Under the pieces are notes generated by a model that was not told where the DNA came from, made no database searches, and was given only the letters and a program-made list of their open reading frames with translations. 64,000 nt of DNA from JAVBMV01 sp031552145 (GTDB lineage Bacteria > Myxococcota > Myxococcia > Myxococcales > UBA5297): positions 38,604 through 102,603 of the forward strand of contig JAVBMV010000014.1 in assembly GCA_031552145.1 (NCBI GenBank). Direction: 5' to 3'. This document shows positions 1 through 7,976 of this stretch, piece after piece. How positions within the stretch are numbered: the stretch's first letter is position 1; each line of letters starts with the position of its first letter. A program made the position numbers and the translations under genes.

Positions 1-111
1 AAGGCGTTGGGATACCTTGGCGCTACCCCCCGCCTCCTCGAGGTCGTGCCAAAACATTAGGCCTTGATTCTTCGCAAGCGCTGGTGTAGTGCGGGGCACT
101 GGAGGATACCC

Positions 112-711
112 ATGCGAACGTTACTGGCCGGGATGATGGTGTTGGTGCTCTTCTCTGGATGTTTCGGATCGGCATTTCGACAGCGAGCGGAATTCCACGC
201 GGCGGGGGATACCGATATCGCTCGAGACAAGAAAATCTCGGAAGCCTTGTCCGCCGTTACCAAGAGTGAACCGGCCAATCCCAAGGCGAAAGTATACATT
301 GGCTCGATCCCCGAGGGGATCGAGATGAACAATAATGTTGTGTCAGTCAAGGCGGGCTATGACTATGTCATCATGGGAAGATTCATGATCCGTCAAGCAG
401 ACGAGGTGTTTCCGAGCTACGACGCTGGCTGGAAAAAGCCGTACTGCTACCCTCAGCGAGTGCTCAGTGTTGCTACATTGGGTGTCTGGATGCTGGTTCC
501 AGTATCTTGGCCTTGCAATGTAGAGGTAGAGGGCGACAAGTCGTTTTGGGTCGAACAGGCTAAGCGCACAGCCGATGCCGCGGGTGCGGACTTTGTTGTC
601 GGATCCTATGTGCGTGAGTCTGGCGACACCGCTTCTGGTGTCATGGGATACCTTGTTCGCTCCATGTCGAAGTCGAAGGCCGAAACGAATCCTGCCGCTG
701 GCGAACTTTAA
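112..711 (+). CDS. Predicted lipoprotein of unknown function
   Basis: 199 residues. The start is set by a GGAGGA ribosome site 5 bases upstream of the ATG; an upstream in-frame ATG at 64 lacks one. The N-terminus is a lipoprotein signal with a lipobox ending FSGC, so Cys17 is the probable lipidated residue and the protein should sit in the envelope. Residues 18-199 contain no motif I recognise. Two Cys lie in the stretch around YCYPQ and WPCNVEVEGDKSFW, and a hydrophobic patch (VATLGVWMLVPVSW) lies near residue 125. The DNA is visibly richer in A/T than most of the window, which could mean recent acquisition. No partner gene is obvious. Confidence 0.7.
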   Translation: MRTLLAGMMVLVLFSGCFGSAFRQRAEFHAAGDTDIARDKKISEALSAVTKSEPANPKAKVYIGSIPEGIEMNNNVVSVKAGYDYVIMGRFMIRQADEVFPSYDAGWKKPYCYPQRVLSVATLGVWMLVPVSWPCNVEVEGDKSFWVEQAKRTADAAGADFVVGSYVRESGDTASGVMGYLVRSMSKSKAETNPAAGEL

Positions 712-858
712 AGGCCGAGGTCTTTCATCCGGTGTTCTCGACAGAGGATCTTGTATCGCATAGGAGATCAATCAGTCGCAGTAGGCCTCGCACCTGCACT
801 CGGGCGAAAGATGACACAGAGTTCACGCTAAAGCCGATCTGCTCTCGAACGGATCCAC

Positions 859-2292
859 ATGAACCAGAAACGCGTCGCTCTCCTTTCCTGCCTGCTGCCC
901 CTCGCCTTGCTCTCTTGGAGCTGCGATAAGGAAACACACCCCCGCTGCGCGTCGGGTGAAACACTCTGCCGCGGCACCTGTATCCCGGAGGAAGAGGGCT
1001 GCCCAGATGAAGACGGCGGAGAGCGCCCGGTAGTCTGCGACAAGGGATTCCACCGGTGTGACAATGCCTGCATTCCGGAGACCGACACCGACCTCTGCGG
1101 AGTGTCCTGCACACCCTGCTTCGACCACTACAATGGCGTCGATCTCGCGGGAGAGGCGGTCTGCGAGTCGGGAGCGTGCGGCGTCCGTTGTGTCGAGGGG
1201 TACCACGCGTGCGTCCAGGGGTGCTGTCCCGACCTGGAGAGGCTGGACGCGATCGCGCTCACAGAGAGCCGTTCCTGCGCGCTCGCCGACGACTCCATCT
1301 GGTGCTGGGGTTACAACACCTACCGCCTTGTCGGCGAGAGTGTGTGGTACCAGTACACTGGCAACATCCTGGTGCCGATGCGCATGGCCAGTCTCCCCGC
1401 GAAGGGTGCGGCGCTCGCGCTCAGCGCGGCGCACGGCTGCGCGCTCGCCGCGGGAAAGGTCTACTGCTGGGGCGAGGATGACCTCGAACCACAGGAATAT
1501 GGAGAGGGCAAGGTCCTTGCTTCTCCCATCCAAGGACTGAGCGGCGCTGTGACCGCAATTGCGGTGGGCACGCGCCACAGCTGCGCGATCGACGCGGGAG
1601 CGCTCTTTTGTTGGGGGAGCAATGAATATGGGCAGCTCGGCGATGGCACGGAGGAGTACCGCAAGTTTCCCGAGAAGGTTGTGGATCTTCCGCCGAGTGT
1701 CACCGCGCTCGCCCTGGGCGGCCAACACACCTGCGCCATCGCGTCGGGCGATGTCTATTGCTGGGGCTACGGCGCCAGTGGTCGGGTGGGTCAGTCGACC
1801 GAGGGGGATGCCCATTTCCCTCGACCTATGTTGGTGCCCGGTCTCTCTCATGGCGCGACGGCGCTCGCCGCGGGAAGCGGGCATACGTGCGCCATCGTCG
1901 ACGGCGCCGTCCTCTGCTGGGGCGGTGGCGCCTTCGGTTCGCTGGGTAATGGCGGCACCAACGACAGTGCCGTTCCGGTGGTGGTCCATGGGCTGAGCGC
2001 GGGGGCGACGGCCCTCGCTGCCTCCGGCGCGGGAGCTCAGAGTTGCGCAATCGTCTCCGGTGGCGCCTGGTGCTGGGGCGTTGCCTCAGGGAGCGGTGCC
2101 AGTGGCGACGGCCTGGTGCCGGCGCCAGTGCCTGGATTGGAGACGGGAGTGACCGCCATCGCCGTTGCCTCCAGCTCCAGTTGTGCGCTCGTCTCGGGCC
2201 GGTCATGGTGCTGGGGCGACAACCAATGCGGCCAGCTCGGAGATGGGACGACCGAGGGGCGCGAGCGCCCCGTTCCATTGTTGTCGCCCTGA
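859..2292 (+). CDS. RCC1-repeat secreted protein or lipoprotein
   Basis: 477 residues. The N-terminal hydrophobic signal is followed by Cys22, a poor lipobox, so lipidation is uncertain. Residues 23-130 are Cys-rich (pairs such as CRGTCIP and CDNACIP), like the small disulfide-rich stalks of myxobacterial surface proteins. Residues 135-477 hold seven repeats, each with the core C-A-(I/L)...CWG (for example SCAIDAGALFCWGSN and TCAIASGDVYCWGYG), which is the RCC1/BLIP-II propeller repeat. Seven units would close one seven-bladed propeller with a Cys pair in every blade. The protein is probably extracellular; the ligand is unknown. It stands alone, with 147 bases upstream and no clear promoter. 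Confidence 0.8.
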   Translation: MNQKRVALLSCLLPLALLSWSCDKETHPRCASGETLCRGTCIPEEEGCPDEDGGERPVVCDKGFHRCDNACIPETDTDLCGVSCTPCFDHYNGVDLAGEAVCESGACGVRCVEGYHACVQGCCPDLERLDAIALTESRSCALADDSIWCWGYNTYRLVGESVWYQYTGNILVPMRMASLPAKGAALALSAAHGCALAAGKVYCWGEDDLEPQEYGEGKVLASPIQGLSGAVTAIAVGTRHSCAIDAGALFCWGSNEYGQLGDGTEEYRKFPEKVVDLPPSVTALALGGQHTCAIASGDVYCWGYGASGRVGQSTEGDAHFPRPMLVPGLSHGATALAAGSGHTCAIVDGAVLCWGGGAFGSLGNGGTNDSAVPVVVHGLSAGATALAASGAGAQSCAIVSGGAWCWGVASGSGASGDGLVPAPVPGLETGVTAIAVASSSSCALVSGRSWCWGDNQCGQLGDGTTEGRERPVPLLSP

Positions 2293-2308
2293 GTCCCTTG
2301 GGACTGCC

Positions 2309-2464
2309 TTATGCGGCGATGGTCAGAATCGCGCCGAGAACGATGAGCACCGTGCCCAGCCCATCTTCCAGTTGAGCGACTCCCCGTGCCGCCAACGCCG
2401 ATCCAATCGCGTAGACCCACCATCTCTCCGACATGGCGCCGATGATACCGCAAGCGGCCCGCAT
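2309..2464 (-). CDS. Possible small membrane protein (51 residues)
   Basis: Short minus-strand frame in the gap between the RCC1 gene and the rhomboid gene. It begins with ATG (MRAACGIIGAM), and a second ATG at 2434 would give 41 residues. The sequence WWVYAIGSALAARGVAQL followed by a very hydrophobic tail (TVLIVLGAILTIAA) looks like a real membrane peptide rather than random frame. Neither start has a convincing ribosome site, and its stop lies 17 bases from the convergent RCC1 stop. Function unknown; it could also be the remnant of a longer membrane protein. Confidence 0.35.
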   Translation of the reverse strand: MRAACGIIGAMSERWWVYAIGSALAARGVAQLEDGLGTVLIVLGAILTIAA

Positions 2465-2563
2465 GCTGTGAAAGGCGCTAGGATAGAGTCTATCGCAGGG
2501 GAGACGGGTGGTAATTACCGTGGAGCGGCGCTCGTGGCCCAGGCGAAGGAGCGGAGTACCTCT

Positions 2564-2591
2564 TTGACATCACGATTCGCGTTCTTACGCT
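2564..2591 (+). promoter_or_regulatory. Possible sigma-70 promoter for the rhomboid gene
   Basis: A perfect TTGACA (2564-2569) is followed 16 bases later by TACGCT, a poor -10 matching 3 of 6 positions. It lies about 40 bases upstream of the rhomboid start in DNA that is otherwise non-coding. Confidence 0.35.
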
Positions 2592-2630
2592 GAGCTCGCG
2601 TCTGAAACAGCGTGCCGCGAGCGATGACCC

Positions 2631-3560
2631 ATGGAAACACCCCACGATCAGGATTCCCCAGCGACGCCTCGAGCCGACGCGACAGACGACCATGTCGCCG
2701 CCGTCTCGCCGAACGAGCGAGAGGTCAACGAAGTGGCCGTGGTACACGCCGCGGCGGAGATCCGGTACCGAATCGAGGAGCGGCCCGCGGGTTGGGCCAT
2801 CCTCACGTCCGCGGCGGACGCCTCGACCTCGGCGCGTGAGCTGCGCGAATACGCTCACGAGAATGAGGAATCGCGGCGCCCCTTCGAGCCGCTTCCGGTG
2901 GTCGGTGTTCGGGGCGGCTGGCTCACCGGCGTGGTCTGGGCGGTCGCGATCGTCGTGTTCCACCTGTGCGTCACGACGTGGTTTGCGGCGATGCCCTGGT
3001 ACGAACGCGGCGCGTCGAACGCGGCCAAGGTGCTGCACGGCGAGCATTGGCGCGTGGTCACCGCGCTGACGCTGCACGCGGACTTCCCGCACGTCCTCTC
3101 GAACGCTGTCGCGTGCGTCCTGTTCGTCGGGGTGGTCGCACGCTGGCTCGGGCCGGGTCTGGCATCATTGCTGGTATTGCTCGCGGGGGCAGGGGGGAAT
3201 GCGTTCAATGCGTGGCTCTATGCGACGCGCCATATCTCGCTCGGCGCCTCGACAGCGACCTTCGCGGCCGTCGGACTCCTCGGAGCGCTCCAGTTCGGCC
3301 GATTGTGGAGCCGGGCCCCCTCCCGGCGGCCAGCGTGGCTCGCGATCGCGGCGAGCCTCGGGTTGTTCGCCATGTTGGGGACAAGCATCAAGACGGATGT
3401 CATGGCGCACCTGGCCGGTCTCGTCGCGGGGTTCGTGGTTGGAATCGGCGCCGCGGCATGGATGCGGGCTCGTAAGGCACCGGGTGAAGTCGCCCAGGCC
3501 GTTCTCGCGGGATCGAGCGCCGCCGCGGTAGTCGTGTGCTGGCTCGCGGCGCTGCGCTGA
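2631..3560 (+). CDS. Rhomboid-family intramembrane serine protease
   Basis: 309 residues. The first 90 or so are a hydrophilic cytoplasmic domain. Several membrane segments follow, beginning at residue 97 (WLTGVVWAVAIVVFHLCV). The rhomboid core is clear: GEHWRVVTALTLHADFPH with the His154/Asn158 pair before the next helix, the catalytic serine in LGASTATFAAVG (Ser207), and the partner histidine in DVMAHLAGLVAGFVVG (His260). Both dyad residues are present, so it should be active, cleaving membrane-spanning substrates in the inner membrane. The substrate is unknown. The gene stands alone with a possible promoter about 40 bases upstream. Confidence 0.9.
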   Translation: METPHDQDSPATPRADATDDHVAAVSPNEREVNEVAVVHAAAEIRYRIEERPAGWAILTSAADASTSARELREYAHENEESRRPFEPLPVVGVRGGWLTGVVWAVAIVVFHLCVTTWFAAMPWYERGASNAAKVLHGEHWRVVTALTLHADFPHVLSNAVACVLFVGVVARWLGPGLASLLVLLAGAGGNAFNAWLYATRHISLGASTATFAAVGLLGALQFGRLWSRAPSRRPAWLAIAASLGLFAMLGTSIKTDVMAHLAGLVAGFVVGIGAAAWMRARKAPGEVAQAVLAGSSAAAVVVCWLAALR

Positions 3561-3636
3561 AGGCCCGAGAACGCGGCGACACGTATGCCCCGCTATGCTG
3601 GCCTCCGAAAGAGATGAATCCATCACCGAGGCACAA

Positions 3637-3990
3637 ATGAACAAGAAATCCTCCATCTTCTCGACGCCCTTCGGCAGTGTCTATCCGCTTTATGTGAACA
3701 AGGCCGCGAAGAAGGGACGGACGAAGGAGGAGGTCGATCAGATTGTCACCTGGCTCACGGGCTACAGCGCCGCGCAGCTGCAGCACGCCATCGACGCAGA
3801 GGTCGACTTCGAGACCTTCTTTGCTCAGGCGCCACGCATGAACCCGAATGCCGAGCTCATCACAGGTGTCGTCTGCGGCGTGCGGGTGGAGAGCGTCGCC
3901 GACCCACTGATGCGGAAGGTTCGCTATCTTGATAAGCTGGTCGACGAGCTTGCCAAGGGCAAGGAAATGGCGACCATCCTACGGCGGTAG
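3637..3990 (+). CDS. DUF2200 family protein
   Basis: 117 residues. The start at 3637 (MNKKSSIFSTPF) matches where this family usually begins; an in-frame ATG 14 codons upstream would add a non-conserved tail. Features typical of DUF2200 are visible: VYPLYVNKAAKKGRTKEEVD, VTWLTGYSAAQLQ, DFETFFAQAPRMNPNA, ITGVVCGVRVE and RYLDKLVDELAKGK near the end. It is a small soluble cytoplasmic protein of unknown biochemical function. The next gene is another small conserved domain protein, but 90 bases separate them, so an operon is not certain. Confidence 0.85.
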   Translation: MNKKSSIFSTPFGSVYPLYVNKAAKKGRTKEEVDQIVTWLTGYSAAQLQHAIDAEVDFETFFAQAPRMNPNAELITGVVCGVRVESVADPLMRKVRYLDKLVDELAKGKEMATILRR

Positions 3991-4080
3991 TGGGGGCGAG
4001 CGAGAGGCTGGAACCTATCGCCTAGAAATAGTTCGGCGCGGCTGCGTCGAGTGCGGCAATGAGAGAGGGGTAGAACAGCC

Positions 4081-4893
4081 ATGGCCACCAAGCAGAGCAC
4101 CATCGATTTCCTACTCGATCAACTCGCCCGGCTCGACGGAGTCTCCGCCAGGAAGATGTTTGGCGAGTTCGCTATCTACGTCGATGGCAAGATCGTCGGG
4201 CTGGTCTGCGACGATAGCCTCTTCCTCAAGCCTACCGCTGAGGTGCGCCTCTATCTGGGGGAGAACTGCGCCGAGGAGCCTCCCTATCCCAGCGCGAAGC
4301 CGCACCTGGTGGTGGACGAGGAGCGCTGGGAGGATGACGAGTGGATGTGCGAGCTCTTCCGTGTGGCGGCGGCGGCTCTGCCTCTGCCCGTGAAGAAGGG
4401 GGCGGCTCCCAAGAAGGCCGCCACGGAGAAGACGGCCACGGCGAAGTCAGCCACGAAGAGACCCGCCAAAGAGGTCGCGCCGACCCAGGCGGGCGCGCCC
4501 CATCCCTACCAGGACGATCCGACGCCCGCGCAGCTCAAACGAACTCTGACCGCCTGCCCCGCGCCGCTGCGCGAACTCTACCTGGGGCTCCACGCGCTGG
4601 TGGTCGAGGTCCTGCCCGACGTGAAGTATAGCCTCGACCTGAAGGACGGCATGCTCGGCTATGGCGCCCATCAATATGGCGCCAACGGCTGGGGTGTCGC
4701 CGCGCTGGCCTTCTATTCGAAGTGGGTGAGCCTCGGCTTTCTCCAGGGTGCGGCGCTTCCAGATCCCAAGTCGCTGCTCGAGGGCTCTGGCAAGAGCCTG
4801 CGCCATGTGAAGATTCGCTCCGCGGAGGAGTTGAAGAAGCACTCCGCGGCGATATGCGCGTTGGTGAAGGCCGCCTCGAAGGCGAATAGATAG
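4081..4893 (+). CDS. TfoX N-terminal domain fused to a DUF1801 domain
   Basis: 270 residues in two domains. Residues 1-100 resemble the TfoX/Sxy N-terminal domain (ARKMFGEFAIYVDGKIVGLV, followed by DDSLFLKPT). Residues 101-140 are a Lys/Ala/Thr-rich linker of the kind seen in DNA-associated proteins. Residues 145-265 resemble DUF1801, the YdhG/YjhX-like fold (LRELYLGLHALVVEVLPDVKYSL and a final VKIRSAEELKK). TfoX_N is known from competence regulation in gammaproteobacteria, but here the TfoX C-terminal domain is missing, so that role should not be transferred. Both domains are common as small single-domain proteins. Their fusion suggests they work together; the function is unknown. Confidence 0.8.
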   Translation: MATKQSTIDFLLDQLARLDGVSARKMFGEFAIYVDGKIVGLVCDDSLFLKPTAEVRLYLGENCAEEPPYPSAKPHLVVDEERWEDDEWMCELFRVAAAALPLPVKKGAAPKKAATEKTATAKSATKRPAKEVAPTQAGAPHPYQDDPTPAQLKRTLTACPAPLRELYLGLHALVVEVLPDVKYSLDLKDGMLGYGAHQYGANGWGVAALAFYSKWVSLGFLQGAALPDPKSLLEGSGKSLRHVKIRSAEELKKHSAAICALVKAASKANR

Positions 4894-4920
4894 CGGCGAG
4901 CGCTCGCGCTCTGCTCCTCG

Positions 4921-5739
4921 CTAGAAGGCCCAGCGCAACACCAGGAGGTTGGAGGAGAGGCCCATCCGCGGCGCCAGAGCGCCCTCCTTCGCCTGCTTGG
5001 GTCGGTGAAGGGCGGAGACGCCGAGCCCCACAGCCGTTCCAACCGCCGCTCCGGCCAGCACGTCGGTGAACCAGTGCTGATCGGCGCTGATCCTCAGGAG
5101 TCCCGTCGCGACGGCACCCACGCCACCCAAGGTCCAGACGAGTGGCTCCAACCGATAGCCCCGCATGTGCGCCACCGCTCCGGCGGAGGTGGCCAGGGCG
5201 AAGGCCATGGTGGTGTGCCCCGAGATGAAGGAGGCGTTCCTGTCCTGGCGATCCCAGCGCGAATCGCCGTAGTCGAGCGCCGGGTCGACTGTGAGCGGTC
5301 GCGCGCGCGCGAAGCTCGCCTTGAAGACCTCGGTCAAGACGCTCGCGAGCGCGACTGACTCGGCGACGATCAGCAGGTCGGCGCCGGGGGAGGGGGCTCC
5401 CGAATCGAGCGCCTCGCCCCATCCTGTCCAGGCGCCAGCGCTGGCCAAGAGAAGCGTCGCGTAGCTGAGCCCGTCGGCCAGAGCGGGTTTGTTCCAGCGC
5501 AGCGCGGAGCGAACGGAGTTATCCAACGAATTGGTTGAACACCAACGGCATTGCTCGGGAATAAGGGTCGACTTGAGCGCCGTCTCGGAGATGAGCATCA
5601 GCGCCAAGGCGCTCGCGGTGACGCTCAGATCGAGCGTCAGGTCGTAGCGCGGCTCAGGCGCCTCTGCGCGCGCGGGTGCCGGGGGAAGGGAGAGGCAGGG
5701 GATGGCAAGCGCCACCGCGATGGCGACGAGGCGGCGCAT
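4921..5739 (-). CDS. PAP2-family phosphatase, secreted or membrane-anchored
   Basis: 272 residues from the ATG at 5739, chosen because MRRLVAIAVALAIPCLSLPP is a good signal peptide; the GTG 12 codons upstream gives a non-signal tail. The three phosphatidic-acid-phosphatase motifs are present: KASFARARP, SFISGHTTMAF and LRISADQHWFTDVLAG. The catalytic His in SGH and the second His and Asp in the last motif are intact. The enzyme should remove phosphate from a lipid phosphate or pyrophosphate on the periplasmic side; the substrate (undecaprenyl pyrophosphate or phosphatidic acid) cannot be told from sequence. It converges on the TfoX_N-DUF1801 gene, with only 27 bases between the stops. Confidence 0.85.
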   Translation of the reverse strand: MRRLVAIAVALAIPCLSLPPAPARAEAPEPRYDLTLDLSVTASALALMLISETALKSTLIPEQCRWCSTNSLDNSVRSALRWNKPALADGLSYATLLLASAGAWTGWGEALDSGAPSPGADLLIVAESVALASVLTEVFKASFARARPLTVDPALDYGDSRWDRQDRNASFISGHTTMAFALATSAGAVAHMRGYRLEPLVWTLGGVGAVATGLLRISADQHWFTDVLAGAAVGTAVGLGVSALHRPKQAKEGALAPRMGLSSNLLVLRWAF

Positions 5740-5823
5740 GTGACAGGTTCGCGTGTTGGTAAGGGAATAGGACACGGCTGCATCCTATCGCGCCTACTCG
5801 GACCTGGGCGAACCAGGCGAACG

Positions 5824-6471
5824 CTACGCGGCCTTCGCCGCGGAAACGGGAGCGGCGGCCTTCTTGACCCAGCCCATGGGTTTGCCGAGCGGCAACACCA
5901 CGCGGCCGAAGTGGCCGTTCAACATCGTTCCCGCGGCGGCGTAGAAGCCGACGAGCGCGATGGCCAGCTCGGTCCATCCCGCCACCATCTTCGAGGCGTG
6001 CGTGGCGATGCCGAAGGAGCTGAGCGCGAGCCCCAGGAAGAGCACGTCAATGAGCGCCAAGATGGCGAAGAGCGCCTTGTTGGTCTCGCTCGCCGCTACC
6101 GTCATGAAGAGTGAGAAGGCGAGGAACCCCAGGAAGGCCACACCGAGCTGCGCGCCATCGGCCGAGGCGGCGACCTCGGGACCGAAGGCGCCCATGCGCG
6201 TAGCCCAGGACATCGCCATGGCGAGCCAGAAGAGTCCATAGGCGCCGAAGGCGGTCGCGCCGAAGAGGTTGTTCTTCTTGAAGTCGATGCCGCACGCGAT
6301 GAGCTGAGCGACGGCCCCGAGGAAGATGGCCCAGGGGAGGACGAGCGCGTGGCCCGTCGTCCAGCCGAGCTTCTCAGTCGAGGCGACAAGGGTGACCATC
6401 GCGAGGCCGAAGAGGCCGAGGGTGCTGGGATCCGCGGTAACAGACTTGACGTTGACGGTATCTGAGTTCAT
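5824..6471 (-). CDS. Acetate uptake transporter, GPR1/FUN34/YaaH (SatP) family
   Basis: 215 residues. The ATG at 6471 has a GGGAGAAG ribosome site at proper spacing; the longer frame overlaps the neighbouring gene. The family signature is near the start (DPSTLGLFGLAMVTL), and about six membrane segments follow, including LPWAIFLGAVAQLIACGIDF and AFGAYGLFWLAMAMSW. Members carry acetate or succinate with protons across the inner membrane. The C-terminus is Lys/Ala-rich and cytoplasmic. Possible metabolic partners are the CoA-transferase genes at 17 kb, but nothing links them directly. Confidence 0.85.
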   Translation of the reverse strand: MNSDTVNVKSVTADPSTLGLFGLAMVTLVASTEKLGWTTGHALVLPWAIFLGAVAQLIACGIDFKKNNLFGATAFGAYGLFWLAMAMSWATRMGAFGPEVAASADGAQLGVAFLGFLAFSLFMTVAASETNKALFAILALIDVLFLGLALSSFGIATHASKMVAGWTELAIALVGFYAAAGTMLNGHFGRVVLPLGKPMGWVKKAAAPVSAAKAA

Positions 6472-6557
6472 GGCGGCGGGCTTCTCCCACATCTGCTGTG
6501 AGAGCGTCAACCGGGCGCGGTTGGAGTGTCGTAGGAGGTCGGCATGCGCGAAAGGCG

Positions 6558-7484
6558 TCAGTAGATCGCCACCAGCGAGAGCGAGCCGATGGCCAGCCAA
6601 AGGATCACCCCAAAAAGTACGGGCCTTGCCCCGACCCGCCTGAGCGACTCCGCCGAGAGACCCGCTCCGATGCAGAGGAGCGTTACCGCCATCCCTGCCT
6701 TGGCGCAGTATCTCAGCGCCGGCAGGGCCGGAGCGAGCTCCGGCACGAAGCTGCCGAGTAGCGACGCCGCGAGGAAGAGGCCGATGAACCAGGGGACCTG
6801 AGGCGCGCGCGCCGAGCCGCCGCGCCGCGTCAGGAGGCCCGCCACCAGCGCGATCGGGATGATCCAGAGCGTGCGCGAGAGCTTCACCGCCATCGCGGTC
6901 GAGAGCGCCTCGGTGCCGTAGGACGAGGCAGCCCCCACCACCGAGGAGATGTCATGGATGGCGAGGCCGGCCCAGTTGCCGAACTGCTCGGGGGTGAGCG
7001 CCAGCAGATGCCCCAGTGCGGGAAAGAGGTAGAGCGCGAGGGCGTTGAGCAGAAAGACTGTGCCCAGCGCGACCGAGATCTCGGCCTGCGCGGCGCCGAT
7101 GGCCAGGGCCACGGCCGCGATGGCCGAGCCGCCGCAGATGGCGGTTCCCGCCGAGAGCAGGGTGCTGGTCGAGGTGGGCAGCTTCAGCAGGCGGCGCAGC
7201 AGCGCGCCCAGCGAGAAGCTGACCGCGATGGTCAGGGCGGAGAGCCAAAAGCCGTGGCGCGCCGCCTGCGCGATGGCGCCCAGGTTCATTCCGAAGCCGA
7301 GCAGCACCACAGATAATTGCAGTAGCGGCTTGCTCCAGCGCTTCAAGAGAAGAGGGAAGGGCGTCTCGAAAGCGAGCGCGATGACCAGGCCAAGCGCCAG
7401 GGCGAGCCCAGGCGAAGCCCATGGCGTGAGGCAGAAGAGGAGCGCGCAGAGAAAGAGCGCGCGCGAGAATCGCGTCGTTGTCAC
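6558..7484 (-). CDS. YeiH/UPF0324-family putative anion exporter
   Basis: 308 residues of almost continuous membrane helices (about ten), typical for the family. The conserved glycine-rich stretch SAGTAICGGSAIAAVALAIG is present in the middle, and NWAGLAIHDISSVVGAASSYG further on. Family members are annotated as putative sulfate exporters, but transport has been shown for few, so the substrate is unknown here. It lies 86 bases upstream of the acetate-transporter start on the same strand, so co-transcription is possible. Confidence 0.8.
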   Translation of the reverse strand: MTTTRFSRALFLCALLFCLTPWASPGLALALGLVIALAFETPFPLLLKRWSKPLLQLSVVLLGFGMNLGAIAQAARHGFWLSALTIAVSFSLGALLRRLLKLPTSTSTLLSAGTAICGGSAIAAVALAIGAAQAEISVALGTVFLLNALALYLFPALGHLLALTPEQFGNWAGLAIHDISSVVGAASSYGTEALSTAMAVKLSRTLWIIPIALVAGLLTRRGGSARAPQVPWFIGLFLAASLLGSFVPELAPALPALRYCAKAGMAVTLLCIGAGLSAESLRRVGARPVLFGVILWLAIGSLSLVAIY

Positions 7485-7571
7485 AGGCGCATCGTAGCTG
7501 GGAGATGCGCGTAGAGGTCAAGCAGACACAGCGCGCGCGCATTACCCTCCACATCAGAGGAGCGCCTAGAG

Positions 7572-7967
7572 ATGAAGGTCACCAGCGGATTCAAAGATTT
7601 TCTCTTGAAGCAGAACGTTGTCTCGCTCGCCATCGGTGTCGTGATTGGCGGCGCGGTGGGCAAGGTGGTGAGCGCCCTTGTCGATGATCTGGTAATGCCC
7701 CTCATCGGCTTGCTCTTGCCGAGTGGCGACTGGCGTACCGCCGAGCTCAAGCTCGGCACCAGCGGCGCCATCAAGTATGGCGACCTTATCGGGCGGTTTC
7801 TCGACTTCCTGGTGATCGCCTTGGTGGTCTTCTTTCTTGTGCGCTACCTTTTCAAGCTGGATGCCAAGCCCGCGGCGCCGGTCCACAAATGCGCCGAGTG
7901 CCTGGAGCCGATCCCGGCCGAGGCGAAGCGCTGCAAGGCTTGCGGCGAGCCGCAGCGCCTGAGGTAG
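7572..7967 (+). CDS. mscL: Large-conductance mechanosensitive channel with C-terminal zinc ribbon
   Basis: 131 residues, normal MscL length. The N-terminal amphipathic helix and TM1 are clear (FKDFLLKQNVVSLAIGVVIG), followed by the periplasmic loop and TM2 (FLDFLVIALVVFFLVRYLF). In place of the usual acidic C-terminal helix bundle the chain ends in CAECLEPIPAEAKRCKACGE, a four-cysteine zinc-ribbon-like tail (CxxC...CxxC). The channel opens under membrane tension and protects against osmotic downshock. The tail type is known in other MscL homologues; what it binds is not. A ribosome-site-like GAG lies just before the ATG. Confidence 0.95.
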   Translation: MKVTSGFKDFLLKQNVVSLAIGVVIGGAVGKVVSALVDDLVMPLIGLLLPSGDWRTAELKLGTSGAIKYGDLIGRFLDFLVIALVVFFLVRYLFKLDAKPAAPVHKCAECLEPIPAEAKRCKACGEPQRLR

Positions 7968-7976
7968 CGGCGCCGC

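Noticed and set aside
823..1989. Long minus-strand frame opposite the RCC1 gene
   Set aside because: It is caused by codon bias of the RCC1 gene; the plus frame has a clear repeat.
4896..4907. 12-base palindrome GCGAGCGCTCGC between convergent genes
   Set aside because: Short, no T run, and easily expected in GC-rich DNA.
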